DNA of 64,000 nucleotides from Unio delphinus (GCA_029339505.1 JAQISU010000210.1:15138001-15202000), one strand, 5' to 3'; positions 1 to 14,344 are shown, numbered from the stretch's first letter. Translations and numbers: made by a program. The notes: generated from the sequence alone by a model not told the origin.

Positions 1-224
1 CTATGGAAAGAAAATACATTACTTTGAAAGCTTTTTGTCAGAATTTCGGACGAGTAATTAGGTCCGGAGTATAGGTTATTTTACAAAATTCAACGTATCA
101 ATATCAATATATAGCAAGAGATACTAAACAAAATAATCTGATCTTGAAACATTATAGCAAAATTCATCATTTTAATTTTACAATATAAGTTAGTTTGTGT
201 AAGAGGACCATCAATTAATTCCAT

Positions 225-472
225 GTTGTTGTTGTTGTTGTTGGGTTTAACGTCTTTGTATACAGCACGCGATAGGCTTTACATGGTGGCCTGTAGTAAT
301 GGTGGAGGAAGAAACCTAGAGAACCCCAGAAACGAACAACCGATCCACGAGAAGATACAGGCAAGCTTTCTCACATACCTTCATTGGCCGGATCCAAGAA
401 TTGAACCAACGCAGACATATGTAATGCCAGTGATCTTAAGAGAGACCGCTTTAGACAACTCGGCCACTGAAT
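225..472 (-). mobile_element. SINE family B in copy 1 (Leu/Ser-tRNA-derived)
   Basis: Read on the minus strand it starts with a tRNA-like head (GGCCGAGT...TCTAAAGCGG, an A-box-like motif) and a B-box-like GGTTCAATTCTT. A body containing CTTCCTCCACCAT follows, and it ends with GTTAAACCC and a (CAA)n tail. The same body occurs in both orientations at solitary loci near 60.6, 62.3 and 63.2 kb, which shows it is a dispersed element. The A-to-B spacing of about 61 nt in the best-preserved copy (63242) fits a long-variable-arm (Leu/Ser) tRNA. The B-box side here reads ACATATGT where the other units read ACAGGTGT. Confidence 0.75.
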
Positions 473-1658
473 ACGATATAATGTGTTTGCAACTTCTCGT
501 ACAAGGGGTAAAAAAAAATTAGTAAAGAATTTACATACAGAATATGTGCAAGAAAATCTACTTCTAGCAGCAAGTTGACATCTTGTATCGCGGACCATAA
601 CACTAACTGTGGGACAACTACTTGCTAGATTGAAAAGGTGTGCATTTCCATTTCATATATAATGTATTTAATGCACGATTCTCACGTAACATAGCAAATA
701 TAGATTACTAGGTTACAAGTTCAAGACGTTCAAGGAATGGGTCATCAAGATGAGATTTATAATCACATTTTCATATGCAATCAGATGCAAGATGAGAGCT
801 ACTTTATACACTCTATGAATATCATTTCCTTTTTAAAAAATAAAATCGTTTCTTATCGATAAAAATTTCATATTCAAACAAAACGACATGACACTATGAT
901 AACAGGAATGTCGTATCGTTGAACAGTTATCAGACACGCACAATTAGTAGACATTTTATACCTATAGTTGATGAAATGCAAGGAATACTGTTCTTAAAGA
1001 TTCAAATTTGATTTTATGATTTGTACAGTCCGCAGACTTTAGCACACTAACTTTATTGGAATGATATATATTTTCAGCTGAACAAATTTATAACCTGAAA
1101 CATTGCTTTAAGTACGAACAATGATAAGTTTTATAAAACCGGCAAGAAGACTGGCTGGTTCGCCTCGTACGAATTTCTGTTTCTTAGAAACTGATATTAC
1201 AGCGTGTGATGATGCTGGACGGTAAAAAGTACAAGCGTCATTACGTAGCAGTTGACCTAGAAATCTGGATCATTAGGATTCTTTCTGTATAACCATTTTA
1301 TTCCTATTTGATGCAATTGTACATGATGTATTGTAAATAGTGTCTTGATCTCATTACTGGAAGTGAGTTTTGCTTTAACTTTTATACACCACGACACTAG
1401 TGTCATGTATATTCTTTCTTTGACAGTTATCTCCTAGTTTCGTTCGTTGTGGTATTGTCATCAATATATAAAGGCACATCGGCATCGTCTTTCAAATATC
1501 GAATAGTTTGTATGCCTTAAGACAATTTACCAAATGTAGTAAAATATTGTTCAGTGGTATTAAAAAGTGGTCTATGCACGTTTTAGATTTTTAGTTTATT
1601 CACCCACATTTCAAGGATAATTGTTTTTATATGCAGAAAATTCACATTCTGTCAGACC

Positions 1659-1987
1659 ACTTTGCTGGCCTAGTGTTTAGAACGTCCGCTGCGAAAGCAA
1701 GATCATGTGGGTTCCATCCCCGGCCGAGTCATACCAAAGACTTACACAAATGGAACTTACATCTAGGTTAGTGTAAGGACTGGTCATCCAGGTGTCACAA
1801 TAATTTGACTGGGTGGGACATCATGATACATGTCTTCTGCATGATGCCCCAGTGCAAGACGTCACTACAGACTGCCTCACTACAGACATCGTAGTGATGT
1901 GACTTCAAAATTGTTAAAGCCACGTTAAAAGTCATAATTAAATATATTCACACACACACACACACACTCACACACACACACACACAT
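1659..1987 (+). mobile_element. SINE family A with (CA)n tail in copy 1
   Basis: The tRNA-like head has an A-box-like TGGCCTAGTG at 1666 and a B-box-like GGTTCCATCCC 44 nt downstream, exactly the tRNA spacing. The body contains CATACCAAAGACTTACAC, TTTGACTGGGTGGGACATCATG and TTGTTAAAGCCACGTTAAAAG, and ends in (CA)n at 1950-1986. The head-body-tail layout and a diverged solitary relative at 61566-61735 identify a SINE. I recall similar bodies in molluscan genomes, but a family name would need a library search. This copy lacks about 27 bp (the CAGCTGCCTCGCTTGGCG segment) found in all other units, with the gap near 1763. Confidence 0.75.
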
Positions 1988-2855
1988 TTCGTCATGAGAG
2001 GATGTTTTATCTAAATTTTGGTCTCCGATGGTGGTATTAGTAAAGCAGCATCTTTTGTGAAAGCTTGAAATCCAATTCTCCTGTCAAATTTGATCAAAAT
2101 GCGTTTCATATGTTTGTGACGAAGTCGCTTCAAATATTTCATACTTTTAGCATTGACTGAATGATGGGAAAAGTCACCATTCATGTAAAATGGAATGACA
2201 TGTGAGCGAATATGATTTCTGGCAAAAGTGACTCAATTTGTCTTCTCTATTTTTAATACACGTGTTCATTTATTTTTGTAAATCTACAATAGTTAAATCA
2301 ATTTAAAAGGCTTTCTTTACTAGTATGTTTTTGTCAAAAATAGCAATTTTCTGTCCGTACGTATCTTTACGAGGCTTTTCTAAGTTTTTTCCGCTTTAAT
2401 AATGCCAGTTAATTTGGTAAGTTCATAACGAATGGGCAGCAGTCATTAAAATTAAAAACCCTCATTGCAATATGAGTTTTGTCTAAAGTTCCAGTCATTT
2501 TCAGCATAACGTTTCTGAAAAAATTTATCGGAAGATTGTCTTATTTTATTAAATGACGCTACAATGTGCTACAATGGGATGGAAAGGATAGAAGATAGCA
2601 AAATTTCTGAAGAATCACACTGACCATACACTTACGAATCCAATATGGCATGTGACGTTCTAATAAAGTAATGTTTATTACTGTACCAAATAGTACATCT
2701 CAAATTGAAATATGATCAACGTGACTGAGCAAAATGATAGTAGGATGGAAACTTAAAATTACAGAATGTGGCATTTGTGACATTGAAGACAGGACCGACA
2801 CTGAAGAATATAACTATCTTTGAACTGAAACGTGTCAGGAGTTATATAACGGAAT

Positions 2856-2876
2856 CGAGATTGTGTCGCAATCTCG
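2856..2876. other. Conserved perfect hairpin in the unit
   Basis: CGAGATTG and CAATCTCG form an 8-bp perfect stem around a TGTCG loop. The hairpin recurs in each complete unit (for example about 9074-9094 and 15220-15240), while copy 9 has one stem mismatch and fragment 10 has several. No function can be assigned. Confidence 0.6.
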
Positions 2877-3173
2877 GTACACACAATGCATACATGAAAA
2901 CATTATCAGCCCAAATACTAGTGAAGCATAAAGAACATGAAGACGGTTGATGGCTGTAGTAGTTGTAGTAGACGTTACACTTCACAATGATTTTCTATGA
3001 GTCAAGTCTATATTTATCACCCTCACAAAGATTAACAGGCACGGCAAAATCGGCCCTTCTGGTATTTTATCTGGCAGACCTTCATCACATACATATACTA
3101 GAAAGAAATAGTGTATCGAAACTATCCTTTTCTTTTATTAAATTTATTTTTGCTATTTTCTTTAGAGCGTGAT

Positions 3174-3198
3174 ATATCTATATCTATACCTATATACA

Positions 3199-3272
<74 letters not shown>

Positions 3273-3314
3273 GAGAGGGAGACAGAGACAGAGACAGAGA
3301 GACAGAGACAGTTT

Positions 3315-3382
<68 letters not shown>
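3174..3382. repeat. Compound (TA)n(GA)n microsatellite, copy 1
   Basis: About 70 bp of TA (3199-3267) is followed by an interrupted GAGACA block and a long pure GA run to 3382. All open frames across it are SLSLSL or YIYIYI low-complexity shadows. Confidence 0.95.
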
Positions 3383-3384
<2 letters not shown>

Positions 3385-6337
3385 TGTGTACATATTAGTT
3401 CATATGTTGAACGTCTTGATATATTCGGTTGGGTATGCCGAAAATGGTATTTAACATGCTCTTTGTCTTTTGTTAACAACTAAACTTTGGCTATAATTTT
3501 GTGATCAATCAAAAGAATGTTAACATCTTCACGCATTTTGCAGATCATTTGCACCTTAAAACGTCCGATAAAATGGACATATTGAAACATTCAATATTGG
3601 AATTTATTTGATAAACCACTGGAATTCAATTGGACCTTACATAGTTCGACTTTTGAAAGTACTTAGTACGCTGTTTCCCGATTTTTATTAACAATACTAT
3701 AAATTGTCATGTTAGTTGTCACGTGTGTATTGTAGGGAAATAAATTATTTCTTAAATATGACAACACATTTTTGTTTTCGCTCGTTTCTGATCAAACCTC
3801 GTTTAATTAAACATAATGAAACGAAAGAGTAGCTAGCTAATGATTTACGTTAAACTATAAACAGGACAATCTAATTACTGATAGCGGTAGATTCAAGACC
3901 TGCATACGATAGCTTCCAAAACACACACTGCTGTAGACCTATTTCTATCATACGTGTTTTCCATTCAGATACTATTTATAGTTGGCGATAGTAGGGTATT
4001 TGTAGAAGTTATGGGAGTTAACTCTTCGATGTATGCAGTATTCAACTGTCATAAACTTCCATTCTACGCTTGCATTTATAAAGCATTTATATATGATTCG
4101 CATGTCTTGTATGTTTAAGGTCCGGAGATAATGGGTTATCCTATCGACAATGCCCATGTCACATTTGACCTTATCTTGTTTTTGCCAACCTACCAAGAAA
4201 CTTCTACATAAATCTTACCTGTAGAACCTGCGTCCATGTACGATGAAGCCAATTATATTGCTCACGAAAACTGGATCGTTTGAAATATAAAACACTTTTC
4301 CTTTTTTCATCACCTTCATATACCAATGTCAATACTTATATATGGATATTGCATGGTAATATTGTATTCGTTTGCGATGCAAATTCAATAATTATTCTGA
4401 AGACAATCAAGGTAGTGCAATTAGGCAGTTCCCATTCTAATCACATATGCATACATCAGTTGCAAATTCATACTTATTAATAACACGTGCATATTGTAGG
4501 CATCCTCGCATCGGGTACTACAAACACTGTTACGCGTTGAGCACGGCTTGGAAGTAAAAGGAAAGAATAATCGCTACAATTTAAACCTTTACAAATCAAA
4601 ATGGGAAAATATACATTTTTAGCCAAAAGAAATTCATTCTAGCAAGCTAGAAACTATATAAAAATAAAGACAAAATATATTTGTAATAATTGATGTTCCA
4701 AAACCCCGTCAAAGTCGGAGTTAGTACAAAACAAATCATTGGAAACTAATGGCAAAAACCTGTGAAATGCAAGACAATTGTGTGTCTCGTGTACACCTGT
4801 GTTTAGTAGGGACTCCCACGTGTGGTGGTTAAACGTATTTGTGTACTGTTGTACTGGTTTTCGCTTCAACTTTGTTGGAATACAAGTTAAATTGTACCAT
4901 TTTAATATAAAGACATTATTTGATAATCTACTCAAGTGACATTAAAGCAAATACATTAATATTAAAAATATTGCAAAATTTGACAATAGTAATACCGTCT
5001 TGTTAGCCATATACCTATTCAAATGATTTCTACTTTCTTGCTAAAATCAGACCATGATATCAATGTACCCGTTTGCCGACATACTGATTTCGGACGAAGT
5101 AGATACCTTTACTTAGTAACCCGTAGCCATTGACGAAATATAGGTAAATTAATGTTTTTATTTGCACTTCCCTAGCCATTTAATATTTTGATAGTTTCAG
5201 TTCGTTTTTGTCTATAAATTGTGTATCCTTTCAAGATTGGCTGTCGTCATGAGAGAAAATATTTTATATTGCTTTTTCAATCAATACATGCTTTCGTTTA
5301 TACTTCGCGACAAAATGTAATTATATATATTTTAATTAAGGAAATTTATTACCCAAGTAGTATAAATATTTTCGACCAGAGATTCTATTTTCAGCAGCAT
5401 TATGTTTATGAAAATAATGTATTATTTTATGCTCTAAACTGTCATTCAAAATTACAATTTGTAACTAAAACGGACCTTGAAAGAAACACATTTTTCTCAT
5501 TTTCTCTTAAATTTATTCTCAATTATTACAACAAATTAAGAAAAGGTTAATACAATAACTAATACATAATACATATGATACAACAAAACCAAATCAAACC
5601 AAATAAACCCAAAACAATCATTGATACATTGTTTTAAAACTTATGAACTATATATGGAACATATCTGGATTATAAATGCACAATATTTCATCTACTAAGG
5701 AGAGAGACATTTGATGAGCTAAACAAAATATAAGAAATAGGCACTTTCCTAAACATATTCTCTATAATTTACCTTCAAGTGTGAATAATAATACTTCAGG
5801 GAAATTATTAAACGGGCTGAGTATGGCAGTTCTCTTGTAGTTTTCATCTCAAACTATTCAGTGTACAATGATATTCGTCTTTTCGGCTCATCTAAAGTTT
5901 CCGTCACAACTGCTACGAAAAACTCATCTCACAGACTAAAACAAATAACACACTGCAATGATTACCAGTTGAAAAGAGGCAATTGTCACAATAATATTAT
6001 GTTCAAAATAATAATTTTTGAAACACCGGATACTACGTCCGTGTTTTCGTTACTAACTATATGTCGTTCATCTCAGCAAATAGCAATGATATTATGCAAT
6101 GTTTATTAATTGCCTATGGAAAGAAAATACATAACTTTAGAAGCTTCTTGTCAGAATTTCGGTCGAGTAATTAGGTCTGGTTTATAGGTTAGTTTAGAAA
6201 ATTCAACGTATCAATATCAATATATAGCAAGAGATACTAAACGAAATAATCTGATCTTGACACATTATAGCAAAATTCATCATTTTAATTTTACAATATA
6301 AGTTAGTTTGTGTAAGAGAACCATCAATTAATTCCAT

Positions 6338-6581
6338 GTTGTTGTTGTTGTTGGGTTTAACGTTTTTGTATACAGCCCGCGATAGGCTATACATGGTGGC
6401 TTGTAGTAATAGTGGAGGAAGAAACCTAGAGAACCCCAGAAACGAACAACCGATCCACGAGAAGATACAGGCATGCTTTCTCACATACATTCATTGGCCG
6501 GATCCAAGAATTGAACCAACGCAGACAGGTGTAATGCCAGTGATCTGTAAGAGAGACCTCTGTAGACCTCTCGGCCACTTA
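6338..6581 (-). mobile_element. SINE family B in copy 2
   Basis: Same element as in copy 1, at the homologous position, with a (TTG)4 tail on the plus strand. It carries CTGTAGACC where other units have CTTTAGACC near the A box. It is practically identical to the copy 3 SINE. Confidence 0.75.
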
Positions 6582-6760
6582 ATACGATATAATGTGTTTG
6601 CAACTTCTCGTATATGGGGTAAAAAAAAATTAGTAAAGAATTTACATACAGAATATGCGCAAGAAAATCTACTTCTAGCAGCAAGTTGACATCTTGTATT
6701 GCGGACCATAAAAGTAATTGTGGTACAACTACTTGCTAGATTGAAAAGGTGTGCATTTCC

Positions 6761-6862
<102 letters not shown>

Positions 6863-7858
6863 GTATTTAATACACGATTCTCACGTAACATAGCAAATAT
6901 AGATTACTAGGTTACAAGTTCAAGACGTTCAAGGAATGGGTCATCATGATTAGATTTATAATCACATTTTCATATGCAATTAGATGCGAAAGGAGGACTA
7001 CTTTGTACACTCTATGAATATCATTTTCTTTTTTGAAAAAAAATCGTTTCTTATTGATACAAATTTCATATTCAAACAAAACGACATGACGCTTTGTTAA
7101 CAGGAATGTCGTATCGTTGCGCAGTTATCCGACACGCACAATTAGCAGACATTTTATACCTATAGTTGATGAAATGCAAGGAATACTGTTCTAAAAGATT
7201 CAAATTTGATTTTATGATTTGTACAGTCTGCAGACTTTAGCACCACTAACTTTATTGGAATGACATATTTTCAGCTGAACAAATTTATAACCTGAAACAT
7301 GGCTTTAAGTACGAACAATGATAAGTTTTATAAAACCGGCAAGAAGACTGGCTGGTTCGCCTCGTACGAATTTCTGTTTTTTAGAAACTGATATTACAGC
7401 GTGTGATGTTGCTGGACGGTTAAAAGTATTAGCGTCATTAAGTAGCAGTTGACCTAGAAATCTGGATCATTAGGATTCTTCCTGTATAACTATTTTCATC
7501 CTATTTCAGGCAATTGTGCATGATGTATTTTAAATAGTGTCTTGATCTCATTACTTGAAGCGAGTTTTGCTTCAACCTTTATACACCACGACACTAGTGT
7601 CATGTATATTCTTTCTTTGACTGTACAGTTATCTCCTAGTTTCGTTCGTCTTGCTATTGTCATCAATATATAAAGGCACTTCCGCATCGTCTTTCAAATA
7701 TTGAATAGTTTGTGTGCCTTAAGACAATTTACCAAATGTAGTAAAATATTGTTCAGTGGTATTAAAAAGTGATCTATGGACGTTTTAGATTTTTAGTTTA
7801 TTCACCCACATTTCAAGGATAATTGTTTTTATATGCATAAAATTCACATTCTGTCAGA

Positions 7859-8200
7859 CCACTTTGGTGGCCTAGTGTTTAGAACGTCCGCTGCGAAAGC
7901 AAGATCATGTGGGTTCCATCCCCGGCCGAGTCATACCAAAGACTTACACAAATGGAACTTACAGCTGCCTCGCTTGGCGATAAAATAAATAGGTTAGTGT
8001 AAGGACTGGTCATCCAGGTGCCACAATAATTTGACTGGGTGAGACATCATGCTACATGTCTTCTGCATGATGCCATAGTGCAAGACGTCACTACAAACTG
8101 CCTCACTACAAACATCGTAGTGATGTGACTACAAAATTGTTAAAGCCACGTTAAAAGTCATAATTTAATATATTCACACACACACACACACACACACATT
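7859..8200 (+). mobile_element. SINE family A with (CA)n tail in copy 2
   Basis: Full body including CAGCTGCCTCGCTTGGCGATAAAATAAATAG. Reads GATGCCATAGTGCAAG where copies 1, 4 and 6 have a CCCCAGTG version. The CA tail at 8174-8199 is the short allele. Confidence 0.75.
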
Positions 8201-9392
8201 TCGTAATGAGAGGATGTTTTATCTCAGTTTTGGTGTCCGATGGCGGTATTAGTAAAGCAGCATCTTTTGTGAAAGCTTGAAATCCAATTCTCCTGACAAA
8301 TTTGATCAAAATGCGTTTCATATGCTTGTGACGAAGTCGCTTCAAATATTTCATACTTTTAGCATTGACTGACTGAATGATGGGGAAAAGTCACCATTCA
8401 TGTATAATGGAATGACAAGTGAGCGAATATGATTTCTGGCAAAAGTGATTCAATTTGTCTTTTCTATTATTAATACACGTGTTCATTCATTTTTGTAAAT
8501 CTACAATAGTTAAATCAATTTAAAAGGCTTTCTTTACTAGTATGATTTTGTCAAAAATAACAATTTTCTGTCCGCACGTATCTTTACGAGACATTTCCAA
8601 GATTTTTTCCGTCTTAATAATGCCAGTTAATTTAGTAAGTTCATAATGAATGGGCAGCAGTCATTAAAATTAAAAACCCTCATTGCAATATGAGTTTTGT
8701 CTAAGGTTCCAGTCATTTTCAGCATAACGTTTCTGAAAAGATTTATCGGAAGATTGTCTTATTTTATTGAATGACGCTAGAATATGCTACAATGGGATCG
8801 AAAGGATGGAAGATAGCATAAATTTCTGAAGAATCACACTGACCATACACTTACGAATCCAATATGTTATGTGACTTTCAAATAAGTAATGTTTATCACT
8901 GTACCAAATAGTACATCTCAAATTGAAATATGATCAACGTGACTGAGCAAAATGATAGTAGGATGGAAACTTAAAATTACAGAATGTGGCATTTTTGACA
9001 TTGAAGACAGGACCGCCACTGAAGAATATAACTATCTTTGAACTGAAACGTGTCAGGAGTTATATAACGGAATCGAGATTGTGTCGCAATCTCGGTACAA
9101 CCAATGCATACATGAAAAGATTACCAGCCCAAATACTAGTGAAACATAAAGAACATGTAGACGGTTGATGTCTGTAGTAGTTGTAGTAGACGTTACACTT
9201 CACAATGATTTTCTATGAGTCAAGTCTATATTTATCACCCTCACAAAGATTAACAGGCACGGCAAAATCGGTCCTTCTAGTATTGTATCTAGCAGACCGT
9301 CATCACATACATATACTAGAAAGAAATAGTGTATAGAAACTATCCTTTTCTTTTTTTTATTTATTTTTGCTATTTTCTGTAGAGCGTGATAT

Positions 9393-9399
9393 ATCTAAA

Positions 9400-9457
<58 letters not shown>

Positions 9458-9491
9458 GATAGGGAGAGAGAGACAGAGACAGAGATAAAGT

Positions 9492-9526
<35 letters not shown>

Positions 9527-9556
9527 AGAGAGAGACAGAGAGACAGAGAGAGATAT
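9393..9556. repeat. Compound (CT)(TA)(GA) microsatellite, copy 2
   Basis: CT 9400-9424, TA 9424-9451, then GA with GACA interruptions. Only copies 2 and 3 carry the leading CT block, which supports their sister relationship. Confidence 0.95.
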
Positions 9557-12511
9557 GTGTGTACATATCAGTTCATATGTTGAAGGTCTTGATATATTCG
9601 GTTGGGTATGCCAAAAATGGTATTTAACATCTTCTTTGTCTTTTGTTAACAACTAAACTTGGGCTATAATTTTGTGATCAATCAAAAGAATGTTAACATC
9701 TTCAGGCATTTTACAGATCATTTGCACCTTAAAACTTCCGATAATATGGACATATTGAAACATTCAATTTTGGAATTTATTTGATAAACCACTGGATTTC
9801 AAATGGACCTTACATAGTTCGACTTTTGAAAGTACTTAATACGCTGTTTCCCGATTTTTATTAACAATACTATACATTGTCATGTTAATTGTCACGTGTG
9901 TATTGTAGGGAAATAAATTATTTCTTAAATATGACAACACATTTTTGTTTTTGCTCGTTTCTGATCAAACCTCGTTTAATTAAACATAATGGAACGAAAG
10001 AGTAGCTAGCTAATGATTTACGTTAAACTATAAACAGGACAATCTAATTACTGATAGCGGTAGATTCAAGTCCTGCATACGATAGCTTCCAAAACACACA
10101 CTGATGTAGACCTATTTCTATCATACGTGTTTTCCATTCAGATACTATTTATAGTCGTCGATAGTAGGGTATTTGTAGAAGTTATGGGAGTTAACTCTTC
10201 GATGTATGCAGTATTCAAATGCCATAAACTTCCATTCTACGCTATGCATTTACAAAGCATTTATATATGATTCGCATGTCTTGTATGTTTGAGGTCCGGA
10301 GATAATGGGTTATCCTATCGACAATGCCCATGTCACATTTGACCTTATCTTGTTTTTGCCAACCTACCAAGAAACTTCTACATAAATCTTACCTGTAGAA
10401 CCTGCGTCCATATACGATGAAGCCAATTATATTGCTCACGAAAATTGGATCGTTTGAAATATAAAACTCTTTTCCTTTTTTCATCACCTTCATATACCAA
10501 TGTCAATACTTATATATGGATATTGCATGGTAATATTGTATTAGTTTGCGATGTAAATTCAATAATTATTCAGAAGACAATCAAGGTAGTGAAATTAGGC
10601 AGTTCCCATTTTAATCACATATGCATACATCAGTTGCAAATTCATACTTATTAATAACACGTGCATATTGTAGGCATCCTCGCAACGGGAACTACAAACA
10701 CTGTTACGTGTTGAGCACGGCTTGGAAGTAAAAGGAAAGAATAATCGCTACAATTTAAACCTTTACAAATCAAAATGGGAAAATATACATTTTTAGCCAA
10801 AAGAAATTCATTCTAACAAGCTAGAAACTATATAAAAATAAAGACAAAATATATTTGTAATAATTGATGTTCCAAAACCCCGTCAAAGTCGGAGTTAGTA
10901 CAAAACAAATCATTGGAAACTAATGGCAAAAACCTGTGAAATGCAAGACAATTGTGTGTCTCGTGTACACCTGTGTTTAGTAGGGACTCCCACGTGTGGT
11001 GGTTAAACGTATTTGTGTACTGTTGTACTGGTTTTCGCTTCAACTTTGTTGGAATACAAGTTAAATTGTACCATTTTAATATAAAGACATTATTTGATAA
11101 TCTACTCAAGTGACATTAAAGCAAATACATTAATATTAAAAATATTGCAAAATTTGACAATAGTAATACCGTCTTGTTAGCCATATACCTATTCAAATGA
11201 TTTCTACTTTCTTGCTAAAATCAGACCATGATATCAATGTACCCGTTTGACGCCATACTGATTTCGGACGAAGTAGATACCTTTACTTAGTAACCCGTAG
11301 CCATTGACGAAATATAGGTAAATTAATGTTTTTATTTGCACTTCCCTAGCCATTTAATATTTTGATAGTTTCAGTTCGTTTTTGTCTATAAATTGTGTAT
11401 CCTTTCAAGATTGGCTGTCGTCATGAGAGAAAATATTTTATATTGCTTTTTCAATCAATACATGCTTTCGTTTATACTTCGCGACAAAATGTAATTATAT
11501 ATATTTTAATTAAGGAAATTTATTACCCAAGTAGTATAAATATTTTCGACCAGAGATTCTATTTTCAGCAGCATTATGTTTATGAAAATAATGTATTATT
11601 TTATGCTCTAAACTGTCATTCAAAATTACAATTTGTAACTAAAACGGACCTTGAAAGAAACACATTTTTCTCATTTTCTCTTAAATTTATTCTCAATTAT
11701 TACAACAAAATCAGAAAAGGTTAATACAATAACTAATACATAATACATATGATACAACAAAACCAAATCAAACCAAATAAACCCAAAACAAACATTGATA
11801 CATTGTTTTAAAACTTATGAACTATATATGGAACATATCTGGATTATAAATGCACAATATTTCATCTACTAAGGAGAGAGACATTTGATGAGCTAAACAA
11901 AATATAAGAAATAGGCACTTTCCTAAACATATTCTCTATAATTTACCTTCAAGTGTGAATAATAATACTTCAGGGAAATTATTAAACGGGCTGAGTATGG
12001 CAGTTCTCTTGTAGTTTTCATCTCAAACTATTCAGTGTACAATGATATACGTCTTTTCGGCTCATCTAAAGTTTCCGTCACAACTGCTACGAAAAACTCA
12101 TCTCACAGACTAAAACAAATAACACACTGCAATGATTACCAGTTGAAAAGAGGCAATTGTCACAATAATATTATGTTCAAAATAATAATTTTTGAAACAC
12201 CGGATACTACGTCCGTGTTTTCGTTACTAACTATATGTCGTTCATCTCAGCAAATAGCAATCATATTATGCAATGTTTATTAATTGCCTATGGAAAGAAA
12301 ATACATAACTTTAGAAGCTTCTTGTCAGAATTTCGGTCGAGTAATTAGGTCTGGTTTATAGGTTAGTTTAGAAAATTCAACGTATCAATATCAATATGTA
12401 GCAAGAGATACTAAACGAAATAATCTGATCTTGACACATTATAGCAAAATTCATCATTTTAATTTTACAATATAAGTTAGTTTGTGTAAGAGAACCATCA
12501 ATTAATTCCAT

Positions 12512-12755
12512 GTTGTTGTTGTTGTTGGGTTTAACGTTTTTGTATACAGCCCGCGATAGGCTATACATGGTGGCTTGTAGTAATAGTGGAGGAAGAAACC
12601 TAGAGAACCCCAGAAACGAACAACCGATCCACGAGAAGATACAGGCATGCTTTCTCACATACATTCATTGGCCGGATCCAAGAATTGAACCAACGCAGAC
12701 AGGTGTAATGCCAGTGATCTGTAAGAGAGACCTCTTTAGACCTCTCGGCCACTTA
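12512..12755 (-). mobile_element. SINE family B in copy 3
   Basis: Same position and orientation as in the other units; it keeps CTTTAGACC at the A-box side, one of the very few differences from copy 2 here. Confidence 0.75.
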
Positions 12756-12932
12756 ATACGATATAATGTGTTTGCAACTTCTCGTATATGGGGTAAAAAA
12801 AAATTAGTAAAGAATTTACATACAGAATATGCGCAAGAAAATCTACTTCTAGCAGCAAGTTGACATCTTGTATTGCGGACCATAAAAGTAATTGTGGTAC
12901 AACTACTTGCTAGATTGAAAAGGTGTGCATTT

Positions 12933-12934
<2 letters not shown>

Positions 12935-13000
<66 letters not shown>
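12935..13000. repeat. (TA)n microsatellite, copy 3
   Basis: About 65 bp of TA, against about 99 bp at the same site in the otherwise near-identical copy 2. Confidence 0.97.
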
Positions 13001-13001
<1 letters not shown>

Positions 13002-13997
13002 GTATTTAATGCACGATTCTCACGTAACATAGCAAATATAGATTACTAGGTTACAAGTTCAAGACGTTCAAGGAATGGGTCATCATGATTAGATTTATAA
13101 TCACATTTTCATATGCAATTAGATGCGAAAGGAGGACTACTTTGTACACTCTATGAATATCATTTTCTTTTTTGAAAAAAATCGTTTCTTATTGATACAA
13201 ATTTCATATTCAAACAAAACGACATGACGCTTTGTTAACAGGAATGTCGTATCGTTGCGCAGTTATCCGACACGCACAATTAGCAGACATTTTATACCTA
13301 TAGTTGATGAAATGCAAGGAATACTGTTCTAAAAGATTCAAATTTGATTTTATGATTTGTACAGTCTGCAGACTTTAGCACCACTAACTTTATTGGAATG
13401 ACATATTTTCAGCTGAACAAATTTATAACCTGAAACATGGCTTTAAGTACGAACAATGATAAGTTTTATAAAACCGGCAAGAAGACTGGCTGGTTCGCCT
13501 CGTACGAATTTCTGTTTTTTAGAAACTGATATTACAGCGTGTGATGTTGCTGGACGGTTAAAAGTATTAGCGTCATTAAGTAGCAGTTGACCTAGAAATC
13601 TGGATCATTAGGATTCTTCCTGTATAACTATTTTCATCCTATTTCAGGCAATTGTGCATGATGTATTTTAAATAGTGTCTTGATCTCATTACTTGAAGCG
13701 AGTTTTGCTTCAACCTTTATACACCACGACACTAGTGTCATGTATATTCTTTCTTTGACTGTACAGTTATCTCCTAGTTTCGTTCGTCTTGCTATTGTCA
13801 TCAATATATAAAGGCACTTCCGCATCGTCTTTCAAATATTGAATAGTTTGTGTGCCTTAAGACAATTTACCAAATGTAGTAAAATATTGTTCAGTGGTAT
13901 TAAAAAGTGATCTATGGACGTTTTAGATTTTTAGTTTATTCACCCACATTTCAAGGATAATTGTTTTTATATGCATAAAATTCACATTCTGTCAGAC

Positions 13998-14309
13998 CAC
14001 TTTGGTGGCCTAGTGTTTAGAACGTCCGCTGCGAAAGCAAGATCATGTGGGTTCCATCCCCGGCCGAGTCATACCAAAGACTTACACAAATGGAACTTAC
14101 AGCTGCCTCGCTTGGCGATAAAATAAATAGGTTAGTGTAAGGACTGGTCATCCAGGTGCCACAATAATTTGACTGGGTGAGACATCATGCTACATGTCTT
14201 CTGCATGATGCCATAGTGCAAGACGTCACTACAAACTGCCTCACTACAAACATCGTAGTGATGTGACTACAAAATTGTTAAAGCCACGTTAAAAGTCATA
14301 ATTTAATAT

Positions 14310-14344
<35 letters not shown>
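13998..14344 (+). mobile_element. SINE family A with (CA)n tail in copy 3
   Basis: Body identical to copy 2 as far as I can read. The CA tail (14312-14343) is longer than in copy 2. Confidence 0.75.

Larger units (their letters stand above)
1..6113. repeat. Macrosatellite copy 1 (6.1-kb unit)
   Basis: First visible unit; the array runs off the left edge, so the phase is arbitrary. It shares near-identical blocks in the same order with the following units, for example the GTGGCATTT...GACATTGAAGACAGG block at 2768, which recurs at 8986, 15132 and so on. It is the only complete unit without an expanded (TA)n tract (only TATATA at about 655-660). From about 4641 to 6113 it is almost identical to copy 2, whereas its first two thirds carry private substitutions. 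Outside the two SINEs and the microsatellites I see no gene: 473-1658, 1990-3170 and 3385-6113 are AT-rich with only short open frames. Confidence 0.93.

Noticed and set aside
2768..2950. A 60-codon frame recurring once per unit (MAF-TLKTGP...)
   Set aside because: It begins at GTG, is interrupted in copies 4 and 5, and shows no excess of silent changes. Recency of the array explains its persistence.
3111..3483. Open frames reading YIYIYI, SLSLSL, RERERE across microsatellites in every unit
   Set aside because: Dinucleotide repeats without stops; they are artefacts of composition.
4654..4935. A 93-codon minus-strand frame repeated in most units (also at 10828, 17025, 23276, 29638, 39322)
   Set aside because: Its conservation matches that of the surrounding non-coding sequence. 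Substitutions are often amino-acid changing, copy 7 keeps only part of it, copy 8 lost it through the replaced segment, and copy 9 has a disrupted version. No motif, signal or domain is visible.
5221..5550. A 109-codon plus-strand frame repeated in several units
   Set aside because: It starts only at a GTG, is interrupted by TAG in copy 3 and broken in copies 6 and 7, and has the F/Y/N/K/I-rich composition expected of random AT-rich DNA.
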